From assembly GCA_017512145.1 (NCBI GenBank), contig JAFWHB010000029.1, forward strand, positions 1 through 37,997: a DNA stretch of 37,997 nt, written 5' to 3'. Origin of the DNA: Mogibacterium sp. (GTDB lineage Bacteria > Bacillota > Clostridia > Peptostreptococcales > Anaerovoracaceae). Of this stretch, positions 23,935 to 31,860 are shown one piece after another. How positions within the stretch are numbered: the first letter of the stretch is position 1; each line of letters starts with the position of its first letter. A program made the translations under genes and the position numbers. The notes under the pieces were generated by a model, which searched no databases, was not told the origin of the DNA, and worked only from the letters and a program-made list of their open reading frames with translations.

Positions 23935-24855
23935 ATGGGAACACGTAAGAACCTTATCAATATAACAGATCTGTCTGTTGCCGAGATCGATCATCTGATT
24001 GAGATCGCTGACGATATCATCGAGAATCCTGAAGTCTATCAGGACATGTGTGCGCACAAGAAGCTCGCAACACTATTCTTCGAGCCTAGTACCAGGACAA
24101 GATTGTCATTCACGGCTGCGATGATGGAACTTGGCGGCAATGTACTTGGATTTGACCAGGCAGCATCCAGCTCAACTTCTAAGGGTGAGAGCGTTGCTGA
24201 CACTGTTGTTATGGCAAGCTGCTATGCAGATATCATAGCCATGAGACACCCTAAGGAAGGTGCGCCGTATGTAGGTGCTCAGTATGCTTCTGTTCCTGTG
24301 ATCAATGCAGGCGATGGCGGACATTTCCACCCTACACAGACTCTTACTGACCTGATGACCATCCATCGCAAGAAGGGCAGACTCGGCGGATACACGATCG
24401 GAATGTGCGGAGACCTCAAGTTCGGTAGAACTGTTCATTCCCTGATCAACGCACTTCTCAGATATGATGACATCAGATATATCCTGATCTCACCTGAAGA
24501 ACTTGAGGTCCCTGACTACATGAAGGAGGCTCTCGATGCTGCGGGCGCTGAGTGGAAAGAAGTAAGATCACTTGAAGAGGCTATGCCGGAGCTGGACATC
24601 CTGTACATGACAAGAGTACAGAGAGAGCGTTTCTTCAATGAAGAGGATTATATCAGGCTCAAGGACAGCTTCATCCTGCACAGGGATATGCTTGGAACAG
24701 CCAAGGAAGACCTGGCAATTCTGCATCCTCTGCCAAGAGTAAATGAGATTGCCAAGGACGTAGACGATGACCCGAGAGCATGCTATTTCTATCAGGCTCT
24801 GATGGGCAAATACATCAGAATGGCACTGATACTGTATCTGCTGGGATTGAAATAG
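23935..24855 (+). CDS. pyrB: Aspartate carbamoyltransferase, catalytic subunit
   Basis: 306-aa enzyme that joins carbamoyl phosphate and aspartate to N-carbamoyl-aspartate in pyrimidine synthesis. The carbamoyl-phosphate site [11 protein letters not shown] is intact and [18 protein letters not shown] are present as expected. Length is normal. The start follows GGAGAAGGAG. The regulatory subunit gene follows 11 bp downstream, so the enzyme is of the E. coli-like pyrBI class. No PyrR-type attenuator was recognised in the leader. Confidence 0.96.
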   Translation: MGTRKNLINITDLSVAEIDHLIEIADDIIENPEVYQDMCAHKKLATLFFEPSTRTRLSFTAAMMELGGNVLGFDQAASSSTSKGESVADTVVMASCYADIIAMRHPKEGAPYVGAQYASVPVINAGDGGHFHPTQTLTDLMTIHRKKGRLGGYTIGMCGDLKFGRTVHSLINALLRYDDIRYILISPEELEVPDYMKEALDAAGAEWKEVRSLEEAMPELDILYMTRVQRERFFNEEDYIRLKDSFILHRDMLGTAKEDLAILHPLPRVNEIAKDVDDDPRACYFYQALMGKYIRMALILYLLGLK

Positions 24856-24866
24856 GAGGTCGTACA

Positions 24867-25286
24867 ATGAATATAGATGGCGTCAACAACGGCTATGTAA
24901 TAGACCATATAACAGCCGGCACAGGTCTCGAGATATACAATTTCCTCAAGCTGGACAAGGCTGACTGCACAGTTGCTATCATTCAGAGAGCCAGCAGCAC
25001 CAAGTATGGCAGGAAGGATATCATCAAGATCGATGGAGATATTGATATCGACTGCGATACCCTCGGATACATGGATGAGAACATCACGGTCAACAGGATC
25101 AGGGACAGACAGCTCCTTGAGAAGATCCACCTCGAGCTCCCGGAGACCCTGAATGATGTTATCAAGTGCAGGAATCCTCGCTGCATCACTTCGGTAGAGG
25201 ACATCGAGCACAGATTCAAGCTTGCTGACCGTGAACGTAAGAAATACAGATGCGTATATTGTGATACCGAATATACAGGAGAATGA
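24867..25286 (+). CDS. pyrI: Aspartate carbamoyltransferase, regulatory subunit
   Basis: 139-aa regulatory chain that binds nucleotide effectors and bridges catalytic trimers. The C-terminal zinc domain is intact: C in KCRNPRC (Cx4C) and the CVYC pair. The N-terminal allosteric domain begins with GYVIDHITAGTGLEIYNFL. The ATG at 24867 has AGGAGGT at ideal spacing. In-frame codons extend upstream into pyrB, but they encode no family sequence. Confidence 0.95.
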   Translation: MNIDGVNNGYVIDHITAGTGLEIYNFLKLDKADCTVAIIQRASSTKYGRKDIIKIDGDIDIDCDTLGYMDENITVNRIRDRQLLEKIHLELPETLNDVIKCRNPRCITSVEDIEHRFKLADRERKKYRCVYCDTEYTGE

Positions 25287-25339
25287 TCTCACCTTTCGAG
25301 CAGCTCGGCTACTTTGTCAATCATAATATAGATAAGAAA

Positions 25340-25369
25340 AAGGTGTCCAGGCAATCAGCCGGGCACCTT
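25340..25369. terminator. Terminator after pyrI
   Basis: AAGGTGTCC and GGGCACCTT pair (one G-T wobble) around a 12-nt loop between the convergent pyrI and EcsC genes. Confidence 0.6.
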
Positions 25370-25377
25370 GGCTCTTG

Positions 25378-26163
25378 CTAGTAACTGTTGCGCAGCTGGT
25401 CCATCAGGAATCTGCGCTGGTATTTGAGGACAGCATAGTCGCTGATTTTCTCCATATAGATGAAGTCTGAAGCTCCGCCGATGACTCCTACTACAGGAAT
25501 ATTCTGAAGGAACTTCATATACAGAAGGGCACGTGATAGTGCATATGCAGCATCGTTGATTCTCATGTCAACGGTGCTTTCGTCTGTAAAGAGGCCGAAT
25601 CTTATGAGTTTGTTGAGTTCTTTGTTGGCTTTGAGGAGCTCGTCTCCCTCCAGTACTGCTGTGGCGATGACTCTGAGCATGAACTTCTTCTCATCATCCG
25701 AGGTGTAGTCATAGCCGTAGCGCATAGCTATCTGATAAATATTGCGGATGACGAGGGAGAGGAAGATCACGATGTCAGGCATCCAGGCTCCCATTATTCC
25801 GAGGGTGATGCCTGTTAAGCCTGAGATCATTGTGTGGGCTGTTCCTGTGACAGCAGCTCTCTTCTTGAATTTGCGCATGTCGCGGCCGCGCCCTGTATCC
25901 TCAAGCTGGGCATTATCGAGCTCGAACTCGAGCACCAGACGGTCAGTCGAGAAAGTCTTCTCGATCAGCCATGATCCCTTCGAGAAGATGAGATGGAACG
26001 CTTTGGCAAAGGCCGCATTAAGCGTGCTCTCGAGCTTGTCCGGAATCTTCTCTTCGAGGAACTTGTCGAGCTTGGTCGGCTCCTTATTCTGATTCCTGCG
26101 GACGAACCTCGCCTCGGCTCTCTTATATCTCGCGATCTCTTTTTCCAGTACGGTCTTAGCCAT
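25378..26163 (-). CDS. EcsC family protein
   Basis: 261-aa protein of the EcsC family, whose biochemical role is unknown. In Bacillus, ecsC sits with the EcsAB transporter, but here it is alone. It has a basic, charged N-terminus (EKEIARYKRAEARFVRR), a central Ala/Gly-rich hydrophobic region (about residues 120-160, with TGITLGIMGAW and IFLSLVIRNIYQ) that may associate with the membrane, and the conserved VIGGASDFIYMEKISDYA near the C-terminus. The start at MAKTV has GGGG 6 bp upstream and is preferred over an ATG five codons earlier. Confidence 0.8.
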   Translation of the reverse strand: MAKTVLEKEIARYKRAEARFVRRNQNKEPTKLDKFLEEKIPDKLESTLNAAFAKAFHLIFSKGSWLIEKTFSTDRLVLEFELDNAQLEDTGRGRDMRKFKKRAAVTGTAHTMISGLTGITLGIMGAWMPDIVIFLSLVIRNIYQIAMRYGYDYTSDDEKKFMLRVIATAVLEGDELLKANKELNKLIRFGLFTDESTVDMRINDAAYALSRALLYMKFLQNIPVVGVIGGASDFIYMEKISDYAVLKYQRRFLMDQLRNSY

Positions 26164-26322
26164 GATTACCCCTTGCATAAGTCAGAATAGCAGTCTGATC
26201 TGCTGTCACTATTATATAACATCGCGCAATCTTCAGACAGACGAAATAATTCACCATGCACAAACAAGTGGCTGAAAATATCAGCTCTTATGGTACAATT
26301 ATGTTGTATGTTTATGGGCTAA

Positions 26323-26418
26323 GATTGGGAGATCATCAGCGACCTCCTCGATGAGGGCATGATCGAATACGGTGGCTACGGATACAAAGCCAAGCAGAAG
26401 AATACACACAGCATTTAG
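26323..26418 (+). pseudogene. Possible 3' fragment of a lost gene
   Basis: After an in-frame TAA, 31 sense codons encode WEIISDLLDEGMIEYGGYGY and a lysine-rich end, then TAG. The sequence looks protein-like (amphipathic helix) but has no start in front and no recognised family. It ends 17 bp before the AAA gene and overlaps its ribosome-binding site. Confidence 0.3.
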
Positions 26419-26435
26419 GAAAGGAATAGCTTCCC

Positions 26436-27848
26436 ATGAGAGATATGAGAGATGACCTCATAGATATTTATAAGGATTTCTTCGGACCTGCTTCTGACGA
26501 TTCAGACGATAGTAATGACCGCAGAAGAAGGGACCCGCTTGCAGACTACCGCAAGAACCGTTCCGGCGGTTCCAGCAGCCCTCTGTACGACAGGAATTCA
26601 TTAGGAAAGGATGATTACTTTGGCTCTGAATTTGGCGTAGACCCAATCTCAAGCCGCAAGCCTTCAGGAGGAGGTACACCTTCATCCGGCCGTACTCCAT
26701 CGGATCCTGGACAGGAGATCGAGACTGAAGTCCTTACACAGACTGAGTTCGAGGTGCAGAGCAAGGCGCAGGCAGCTGAAGAAGAGGCTTCCAAGGAGCC
26801 TGAGAAGTCAGGCATGGAAGAACTTAACGAGCTCATCGGTCTTAAAACAGTCAAGCACGATGTAGAGGAGCTCATCGGCCTTGCCAAGGTCAAGAAAATG
26901 AGAGAAGAGAAGGGCATGAAGACTGTTCCGGTCTCGCTGCATCTTGTTTTTTCCGGAAATCCGGGCACCGGCAAGACTACCGTAGCCAGGATCCTTGCCA
27001 AACTCTACAAGGAAATCGGTATCCTTTCGACCGGCCAGCTCGTAGAGACTGACCGCTCCGGACTTGTTGCAGGTTACGTCGGCCAGACAGCTATCAAGAC
27101 CCAGCAGAAGATCCAGGAAGCAATGGGTGGCGTGCTCTTTATTGATGAGGCATACACTCTCAATCAGGAAGGCGAGAACTACGGTCAGGAAGCAATCGAC
27201 ACAATCCTCAAGGCCATGGAAGACCACCGTGACAAATTCATCGTCATCGTTGCCGGTTACACACAGCTCATGAAGGACTTTGTCGAGAGCAACCCTGGAC
27301 TCAGGTCAAGATTCAACAAATTCTTCGAGTTCCCTGACTACACAGTCGATGAACTCCAGCAGATCTTCCAGCTCCAGTGCACCAAGTACCAGTACAAGCT
27401 CACTGAAGAGGCTGATAAGGCTGTCCGCGATGAGATCATCAGACTCGAGGCAGCCAAGGGCGAGAACTTTGCCAATGCCAGAGAAGTCCGTAACCTCTTC
27501 GAGAAGATCATCACCAATCAGGCAGCCAGAGTCGCAGATCTTGAGAATCTCGACGAAGACACTCTGACAACCATCACCATCGATGATCTCAAGGACCTCG
27601 ATGATATGAACAACCTCGAAGACGTGCAGGTCGTGAACTTCGAATCCGAAGCATGGCCGGACAAGTCAGAAGACGCTGACAAGCCGGAAGGTGGAGACGC
27701 AGGCAAGCCAGAGCTCAGCGACGAAGAATTTGTCGAGGAACTTCTCAAGGACGGCGAACCGGATGGACAATCCGAAGACAAGGCCAAAGAGAAGAAAGAC
27801 GCAAAAAATGACAAAAAGAAGAAGCCCGGCAAAACCGCTACTGCATAA
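26436..27848 (+). CDS. AAA+ ATPase of the CbbX/SpoVK type
   Basis: 470-aa protein. Residues 1-125 are low-complexity, rich in Asp, Ser, Gly and Glu. Residues about 125-380 form one AAA+ domain with Walker A GNPGTGKT at 174-181, a pore-loop-like segment (GLVAGYVGQTA, as in CbbX), Walker B LFIDEA, and the arginine region NPGLRSRF. The C-terminus is acidic and then ends in a lysine-rich tail. CbbX activates Rubisco, but no Rubisco genes are nearby. SpoVK and other relatives act in sporulation or secretion. Function here is unknown; remodelling of a partner protein is likely. It stands alone. Confidence 0.85.
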   Translation: MRDMRDDLIDIYKDFFGPASDDSDDSNDRRRRDPLADYRKNRSGGSSSPLYDRNSLGKDDYFGSEFGVDPISSRKPSGGGTPSSGRTPSDPGQEIETEVLTQTEFEVQSKAQAAEEEASKEPEKSGMEELNELIGLKTVKHDVEELIGLAKVKKMREEKGMKTVPVSLHLVFSGNPGTGKTTVARILAKLYKEIGILSTGQLVETDRSGLVAGYVGQTAIKTQQKIQEAMGGVLFIDEAYTLNQEGENYGQEAIDTILKAMEDHRDKFIVIVAGYTQLMKDFVESNPGLRSRFNKFFEFPDYTVDELQQIFQLQCTKYQYKLTEEADKAVRDEIIRLEAAKGENFANAREVRNLFEKIITNQAARVADLENLDEDTLTTITIDDLKDLDDMNNLEDVQVVNFESEAWPDKSEDADKPEGGDAGKPELSDEEFVEELLKDGEPDGQSEDKAKEKKDAKNDKKKKPGKTATA

Positions 27849-27895
27849 TATTCATTAAAGGGGCAAAGTAGATATTGAAGGAGGACCTATTATAG

Positions 27896-28050
27896 TCAAC
27901 TACCCCTACTTAGGCTGACGCCTAGAAGAAGGGGCTTGTGACTGCCCTGCAGTGGTAGGCTTACGCCTCCTGCATTTGTTACCGATTCGGATATCTCCGT
28001 ATCGGCTGGCGTCACATCAGGGGTCATTGACCGGACCCCGCCGGCAAGAG
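27896..28050 (-). ncRNA. Predicted omega RNA (TnpB guide RNA) scaffold
   Basis: In TnpB loci the guide RNA comes from the 3' end of tnpB through the right end, with the guide just outside the element. The same region is about 97% identical in copy 2, including the terminal hairpin. The predicted guide for this copy starts at 27895 and runs leftward on the minus strand into host DNA. The 5' limit is approximate and no transcript evidence is available. Confidence 0.4.
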
Positions 28051-29155
28051 ACATGCTCTTCCCGGACTGTACCAGGTACTCATTTCCCTTGCGGTACAGA
28101 TTCATTGCAGCTATCCTGTCATCATTGGATGTGTATCCACATCCAGTGCACCTGAAGAGATGCAGCCTCTTATCACGGCTGGTCTTGTCTCTTCGCCCGC
28201 ATTTCGGACAGGTCTGTGATGTGTATGCCGGATCGACATTGATCATCTTCTGACCCCGCATAGCTGCTTTGTAGATAAGTTTCTGCTCAAGATCGTAGTA
28301 CGGCCACGATACGGATACATAACGATCCGAGATCTTTACGCGTTCTGTTGCTTTTCGGATGCCTGTAAGATCCTCAAGTACGAACAGAGTGCCTTTCGGG
28401 TAGCTTTTAGCGAGTGCCTTGCTGATGCAGTGATCCACATCATTCATCCAACGGTTTTCTCGCTGGCCGATGGCTTTCAGTCTTCTTCTTGAGGATGGTG
28501 TCCCAATGCGCTGGAGTTCTTTCCTGAGTGCCTTGTAGTGAGCCCGCTTTGCCTTTACCTGCGCACCCGAAAAGAATGTCGTCTTACCGGACGAGTCGTA
28601 GGCTGCTGCGAGGAAACGTATCCCTCTGTCGATGCCGACCACATCTGCAGGTCCGTCATCGCTCACCTCAGGGACTTCATGTATCACCGGGATATGCAGA
28701 TAGAACTTCCCGTGTTTGTGGACTAGCTTCGCTGTACCGAACTTACCATCAAGAGATGATCCCGGTATGCAGAAAGATGTCTTCTTACGGCCTTCAAGTG
28801 TGTTGACGGATAAAACATCTCCCTTGAGAGAATAATCCCTGTTCCACACGAGGTCATACTGAGGCTTGGAGAACTTTATAAGTTTCCATGACTCACCGGA
28901 AGAGGACAGGGCCTTGTATTTTGGGACAACCGTACGGATAACAGATTCAGCCATCTGGGATCGGAGACCGAATCTGCTTCGGATCTCTCTGTAGAGTTCA
29001 TCGTGGATGCGTTGCTTACGTGTCTCCTGAGAGGCGAACACATGCGCAGAAACATAGTTGCATGCAGCTGTATATGCATGCATTGTCCTGATAAGGAGAT
29101 CTTTTGTCTCTTCATCGGGAAGTATTTGCACTTTGGAGGTGAGGGTGATGTGCAT
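27896..29155 (-). CDS. tnpB: TnpB RNA-guided nuclease (IS200/IS605 OrfB)
   Basis: 419-aa TnpB, ancestor-type relative of Cas12. The RuvC-like catalytic residues are all present: D176 in GIDRG, E261 in VLEDLTG and D346 in NDDRIAAMN. The zinc finger is intact (C316/C319 in CPKCG, C336/C339 in CTGCG). TnpB proteins are guided by an omega RNA made from the 3' end of the element and cut DNA next to a short target-adjacent motif, which helps keep the element at its site. The last 60 residues run through the right-end/omega-RNA region and are therefore under RNA constraint as well. Coding looks undamaged. Confidence 0.93.
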   Translation of the reverse strand: MHITLTSKVQILPDEETKDLLIRTMHAYTAACNYVSAHVFASQETRKQRIHDELYREIRSRFGLRSQMAESVIRTVVPKYKALSSSGESWKLIKFSKPQYDLVWNRDYSLKGDVLSVNTLEGRKKTSFCIPGSSLDGKFGTAKLVHKHGKFYLHIPVIHEVPEVSDDGPADVVGIDRGIRFLAAAYDSSGKTTFFSGAQVKAKRAHYKALRKELQRIGTPSSRRRLKAIGQRENRWMNDVDHCISKALAKSYPKGTLFVLEDLTGIRKATERVKISDRYVSVSWPYYDLEQKLIYKAAMRGQKMINVDPAYTSQTCPKCGRRDKTSRDKRLHLFRCTGCGYTSNDDRIAAMNLYRKGNEYLVQSGKSMSLAGGVRSMTPDVTPADTEISESVTNAGGVSLPLQGSHKPLLLGVSLSRGS

Positions 29156-29255
29156 GGCAGCTCCGTGGAGTATGTGCAGTCAGCAGAAAAGAACTTATGT
29201 TCGCATTATATCACGAAACCCCAGTTTTTTCAAGGGATTGAGCGTTAGAATATTC

Positions 29256-29319
29256 CGCCAAAAATCGCCAAAAATCGCCATTTATCGCTGATTATCGCTG
29301 ATTTACGAACCTTACGAAC
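29256..29319. repeat. Ten-bp-phased repeat array
   Basis: Units starting CGC recur exactly every 10 bp at 29256, 29266, 29276, 29286 and 29296: CGCCAAAAAT twice, CGCCATTTAT, CGCTGATTAT, CGCTGATTTA. They are followed by CGAAC at 29306 and 29315. The A/T-rich halves are therefore in helical phase. The array lies between the divergent tnpB and flavin-reductase genes. Confidence 0.7.
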
Positions 29320-29337
29320 GGGTCTGTTGCCCCGCTA

Positions 29338-29365
29338 TTTTCAAAGTTTATTACTAATCTATAAT
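29338..29365 (+). promoter_or_regulatory. Possible promoter for the flavin reductase
   Basis: TATAAT at 29360-29365 with TTTTCA 16 bp upstream. The -10 is a perfect consensus and the -35 is weak. Confidence 0.4.
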
Positions 29366-29381
29366 TTACTATTATGCGAAA

Positions 29382-29423
29382 GGAGGCAAAGGCAATTCCT
29401 CCCCTACTTGTAGAAGATAGGGG
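29382..29423 (+). promoter_or_regulatory. Leader with alternative hairpins and orphan Shine-Dalgarno
   Basis: GGAGG at 29382-29386 can pair with CCTCC at 29398-29402, while CCCCTA (29401-29406) can pair with TAGGGG (29418-29423), so the two hairpins compete. GGAGG is 57 bp from the next ATG, too far to serve it. The CCCCTACTT...TAGAAGA..GGGG pattern resembles the tnpB element's right-end hairpin, so this may be the element's left end inserted between a ribosome-binding site and its gene. Confidence 0.45.
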
Positions 29424-29442
29424 TATCCTTGCCTAATATTTG

Positions 29443-29955
29443 ATGAAGATCGCAATTCTTAACGGAAGCCCTAAGACAGGCAATACATCAGCAATGGTAA
29501 AGGCTTTTGCAGAAGGCGCTGAGGCTGCAGGCCACGAAGTAGACGTGCTCCACGTTGGCAAGATGAAGATTGCAGGATGCCTCGGATGCGAGTACTGCCA
29601 CACTAAGGGTGAGGGAAAGTGCGTTCAGCAGGATGACATGGCTAAGGTTCTGCCAGCTTATCTTGAGAGCGATATGATCGTATACGCATCACCAGTTTAT
29701 TACTTTGGCATGACAGCACAGATCATGGCTGCAATCCAGAGAGTATACTGCATCGGCAAGCCCGCAAAGGCAACCAAGTCAGCACTGCTTCTTAGTTCAG
29801 CATCACCTGCACCATATGCAGGATCCATCGCTACATACAAGGATATGCTCGCATTCACAGGAATCGAGGATTGCGGTGTGATCACAGCAGCAGGCGAGGA
29901 GAACGGCTCCGAAGCTAAGCTCGCAGAAATCCGCGAATTCGCAAAGAATCTGTAA
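29443..29955 (+). CDS. NAD(P)H-dependent FMN reductase / flavodoxin-like protein
   Basis: 170-aa flavodoxin-fold oxidoreductase. It starts MKIAILNGSPKTGNTSAM, the FMN phosphate-binding loop of the NADPH-dependent FMN reductase family. GCLGCEYCHT is the cysteine motif of the iron-sulfur-flavoprotein-like branch (Cx2Cx2C), and SPVYYFGMTAQ contacts the flavin ring. Proteins of this type reduce flavins, quinones or nitro/azo compounds. The ATG at 29443 lacks a good ribosome-binding site because the leader is disturbed by a hairpin. Just downstream lies a 31-bp IS-end fragment, then 19 protein-like codons (30012-30071), so the C-terminus may have been rearranged. Confidence 0.85.
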   Translation: MKIAILNGSPKTGNTSAMVKAFAEGAEAAGHEVDVLHVGKMKIAGCLGCEYCHTKGEGKCVQQDDMAKVLPAYLESDMIVYASPVYYFGMTAQIMAAIQRVYCIGKPAKATKSALLLSSASPAPYAGSIATYKDMLAFTGIEDCGVITAAGEENGSEAKLAEIREFAKNL

Positions 29956-29973
29956 GAAGTCCATTCTTATCTG

Positions 29974-30004
29974 CAAAGCATCAGCTTAGGTAGGGGAGCG
30001 TTCA
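29974..30004 (+). repeat. Half of an IS right-end, identical to 147-177
   Basis: Thirty-one bases match 147-177 exactly, including AGGTAGGGG. The pairing arm CCCCTTCCT is missing here, so only the distal half of the hairpin is kept. It marks a past insertion and deletion just after the flavin reductase. Confidence 0.65.
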
Positions 30005-30098
30005 CAATGGGATGAGCAATGCTTTCGAGAAGGACTTTGCTGCGGCATTCGAACAGATGGATGCAGAGTAGCTTAATAATTAATCGCAAGGAGTTAAT

Positions 30099-30884
30099 AT
30101 GCTAGACAAATCAATTTACGTTGCAAGTGCGGGGCAGACTCATATACCTTTTCAGGAGAATTCGGGTGTGCCGTTCGCAGCTTATGAGAAACCGGCAAAG
30201 CCTGAGCCGCCTCTTGCTGAGCTTGAGCTGACTGAAGAGGCTAAGGCGAAGGGATACGAAGTTCCTTCGCAGAGACAGCACTTCCTGCCGGGAGTAACGG
30301 CTGAGATGCTCGACTGGTTCTGGGCGAATATGGAGAAGGGTTATTATCTCTGGGCTCCTGGTTCACACAAGAGATTCAACTGGCTCAAGAGCCCTTATGA
30401 ATACGGATTCGAAGATTCGATCCACATTATTGCAGAGACCACAGACCCGGCTCTTCCGGTATTCGGAGGAGAGGGTGTTGAGATACACCGCCTTCATCTG
30501 ACGGATTTCTATCCGTTCACAACAGCCCTCGGGCACGTTATATGCGAAGGCGTATTCAACGATGCGGGCGAGCTCGTCGATTCCACTATCCATGAGTGGG
30601 AGGATGTTCCGGGAGGAATCGTCCATATCACTGCAACAGTCACCAATACAAGAGCTTCGATGCCACCTGGATTTATCATCGATATCCTTAAGAAAGACCC
30701 GGATGCCATACTCGTTCCGAACTATGCGACAGATCACGAGGACTACGAGGCCAGCCAATGGCCGGTCTTCCTGCCAAAGCTGTATGACCTCTGGAAGGAT
30801 CATCCGGATCATTCACAGAATGTGCAGTGTGATCTTGAGGTCTTCCTGGGCGAAGATGGCAAGTACCACTACAAGAATCTGTAA
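30099..30884 (+). CDS. C-C hydrolase of the PhlG / phloretin hydrolase family
   Basis: 261-aa protein resembling 2,4-diacetylphloroglucinol hydrolase (PhlG) and phloretin hydrolase of Eubacterium ramulus. These zinc enzymes hydrolyse a carbon-carbon bond next to an aromatic ring. Supporting segments are LPGVTAEMLDWFWANMEKGYY followed by LWAPGSHKRFNW, then EIHRLHLTDFYP, VICEGVFNDAG and HEWEDVPGG, where His and Glu residues could bind the metal. Length matches the family (about 260-295 aa). The start has AAGGAG at good spacing. The neighbouring flavin reductase would be compatible with aromatic or flavonoid breakdown, but the substrate is unproven. A terminator follows. Confidence 0.75.
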   Translation: MLDKSIYVASAGQTHIPFQENSGVPFAAYEKPAKPEPPLAELELTEEAKAKGYEVPSQRQHFLPGVTAEMLDWFWANMEKGYYLWAPGSHKRFNWLKSPYEYGFEDSIHIIAETTDPALPVFGGEGVEIHRLHLTDFYPFTTALGHVICEGVFNDAGELVDSTIHEWEDVPGGIVHITATVTNTRASMPPGFIIDILKKDPDAILVPNYATDHEDYEASQWPVFLPKLYDLWKDHPDHSQNVQCDLEVFLGEDGKYHYKNL

Positions 30885-30909
30885 TACTGCAATATATTTC
30901 AGCAAACTA

Positions 30910-30935
30910 AAATGCCGGCATTGTTGCCGGCATTT
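30910..30935. terminator. Terminator after the PhlG-like gene
   Basis: AAATGCCGGC and GCCGGCATTT form a perfect 10-bp stem with a 6-nt loop between convergent genes. Confidence 0.85.
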
Positions 30936-30966
30936 CTGCGTTCTGATCAATTGATGCGGCTCCGGA

Positions 30967-31635
30967 CTATTCCAGTGGAAGATCTACTGGGTCCCAGCCA
31001 TAATCCTGATACTTGGTAGCAGGGAGGTTGTTAGCTTTGACAAAGTTAGCAAGAGATTCGAGTCTGATTGCTTCTTTGCCAGCATCGTCGGTATTTGCAA
31101 CCATGAAAGCATCATAGTGTTCGCCGAAGATCTCCTCAGCGCTTGACATGAAGTTCTCACCATCAGCAACAGTGTCCATCTTAACGACTTCATATTCGTC
31201 GCCGTCCTTCTTGAGATGGATAAGTCCCGGATGGTTGCCGCCGGAGACGGTCATAAGAGTATCGCCTTCAAGATCATAATTGAAAATCCAGAAGTCTCCC
31301 CAAACGAGAATGTCCTGATCATTGCTAGTGTCAGTAGCGATTATGTTTACCTCAGGAACGCTGTACTGACCTTCGGAATATCCCTCAGAGAGCTCATCTC
31401 CGACATATTCATATACAGCTGCCTCGATAGGGTCACTGCCTGTATAGCCGTATGCAGCTGCATCTGCTACTTCCTCGGCAGTATCAGCTACGTCTTCAGC
31501 AGTTTCTTCAACAGCTTCTTCTGTAGCTTCAGTGTCTGCGGTGCTCTGGTCGTCATTCCCGCCTCCACATGCTGTGAACACTGTGAGAGTGAAAACCATG
31601 ATCAGACAAAGTAATAATGCAAGTTTCTTGTTCAA
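30967..31635 (-). CDS. Secreted lipoprotein of unknown function
   Basis: 222-aa protein with a lysine-led signal peptide (MNKKLALLLCLIMVFTLTVF) and a lipobox ending TAC-GG, so Cys at about residue 23 should be lipid-anchored. An acidic Thr/Glu/Ala-rich linker (about 30-60) precedes a globular domain with DILVWGDFWIFNYDLEGDTL. The domain resembles small lipoproteins of gut Clostridia, but no function is recognised. It stands alone, convergent with the PhlG-like gene. A ribosome-binding site (GAAGGAGGA) is present upstream. Confidence 0.75.
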   Translation of the reverse strand: MNKKLALLLCLIMVFTLTVFTACGGGNDDQSTADTEATEEAVEETAEDVADTAEEVADAAAYGYTGSDPIEAAVYEYVGDELSEGYSEGQYSVPEVNIIATDTSNDQDILVWGDFWIFNYDLEGDTLMTVSGGNHPGLIHLKKDGDEYEVVKMDTVADGENFMSSAEEIFGEHYDAFMVANTDDAGKEAIRLESLANFVKANNLPATKYQDYGWDPVDLPLE

Positions 31636-31860
31636 TTTAGTAGTCCTCCTTCAAAGTGATTCCCCCACGTCCCTAATTATAACCCTTATTGCATGTGAAT
31701 AACAAATGTTGCACAGGCAGCATAATATGAAATATTCTAAAACTGTGATACAATAGCTTGTAATTGTTCTGAAAAGCTGGGCTCAATGCCTTACGAAGTT
31801 AATGCCATGCATAGCAGTGGAGAACCCAAGGTGATAGAGAATAATATACGAAAGGCTGGC

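Larger units (their letters stand above)
27895..29423 (-). mobile_element. TnpB-only IS200/IS605-type element, copy 1
   Basis: The element carries tnpB without a Y1 transposase (tnpA). Its right end (element orientation) is at 27895/27896. This is supported by copy 2, whose identical sequence begins at the matching base (37794/37795), while the sequences to the left of each differ. The right-end hairpin CCCCT...AAGGGG with inner TAGGC/GCCTA arms is at 27903-27934. The other end is inferred near 29423, because a related hairpin (CCCCTACTT...TAGAAGA..GGGG) lies at 29401-29423. That boundary is uncertain. The element needs a tnpA elsewhere to move. Confidence 0.6.

Noticed and set aside
26436..27848. 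cbbX Rubisco activase
   Set aside because: No Rubisco or Calvin-cycle gene is in the window, and the tails differ from CbbX.
29256..29319. CRISPR array
   Set aside because: Units are 10 bp with no spacers and there are no cas genes.
31786..31860. N-terminal extension of the rhodanese lipoprotein
   Set aside because: The 25 extra residues would precede the signal peptide; the inner ATG has a ribosome-binding site and gives a normal lipoprotein.
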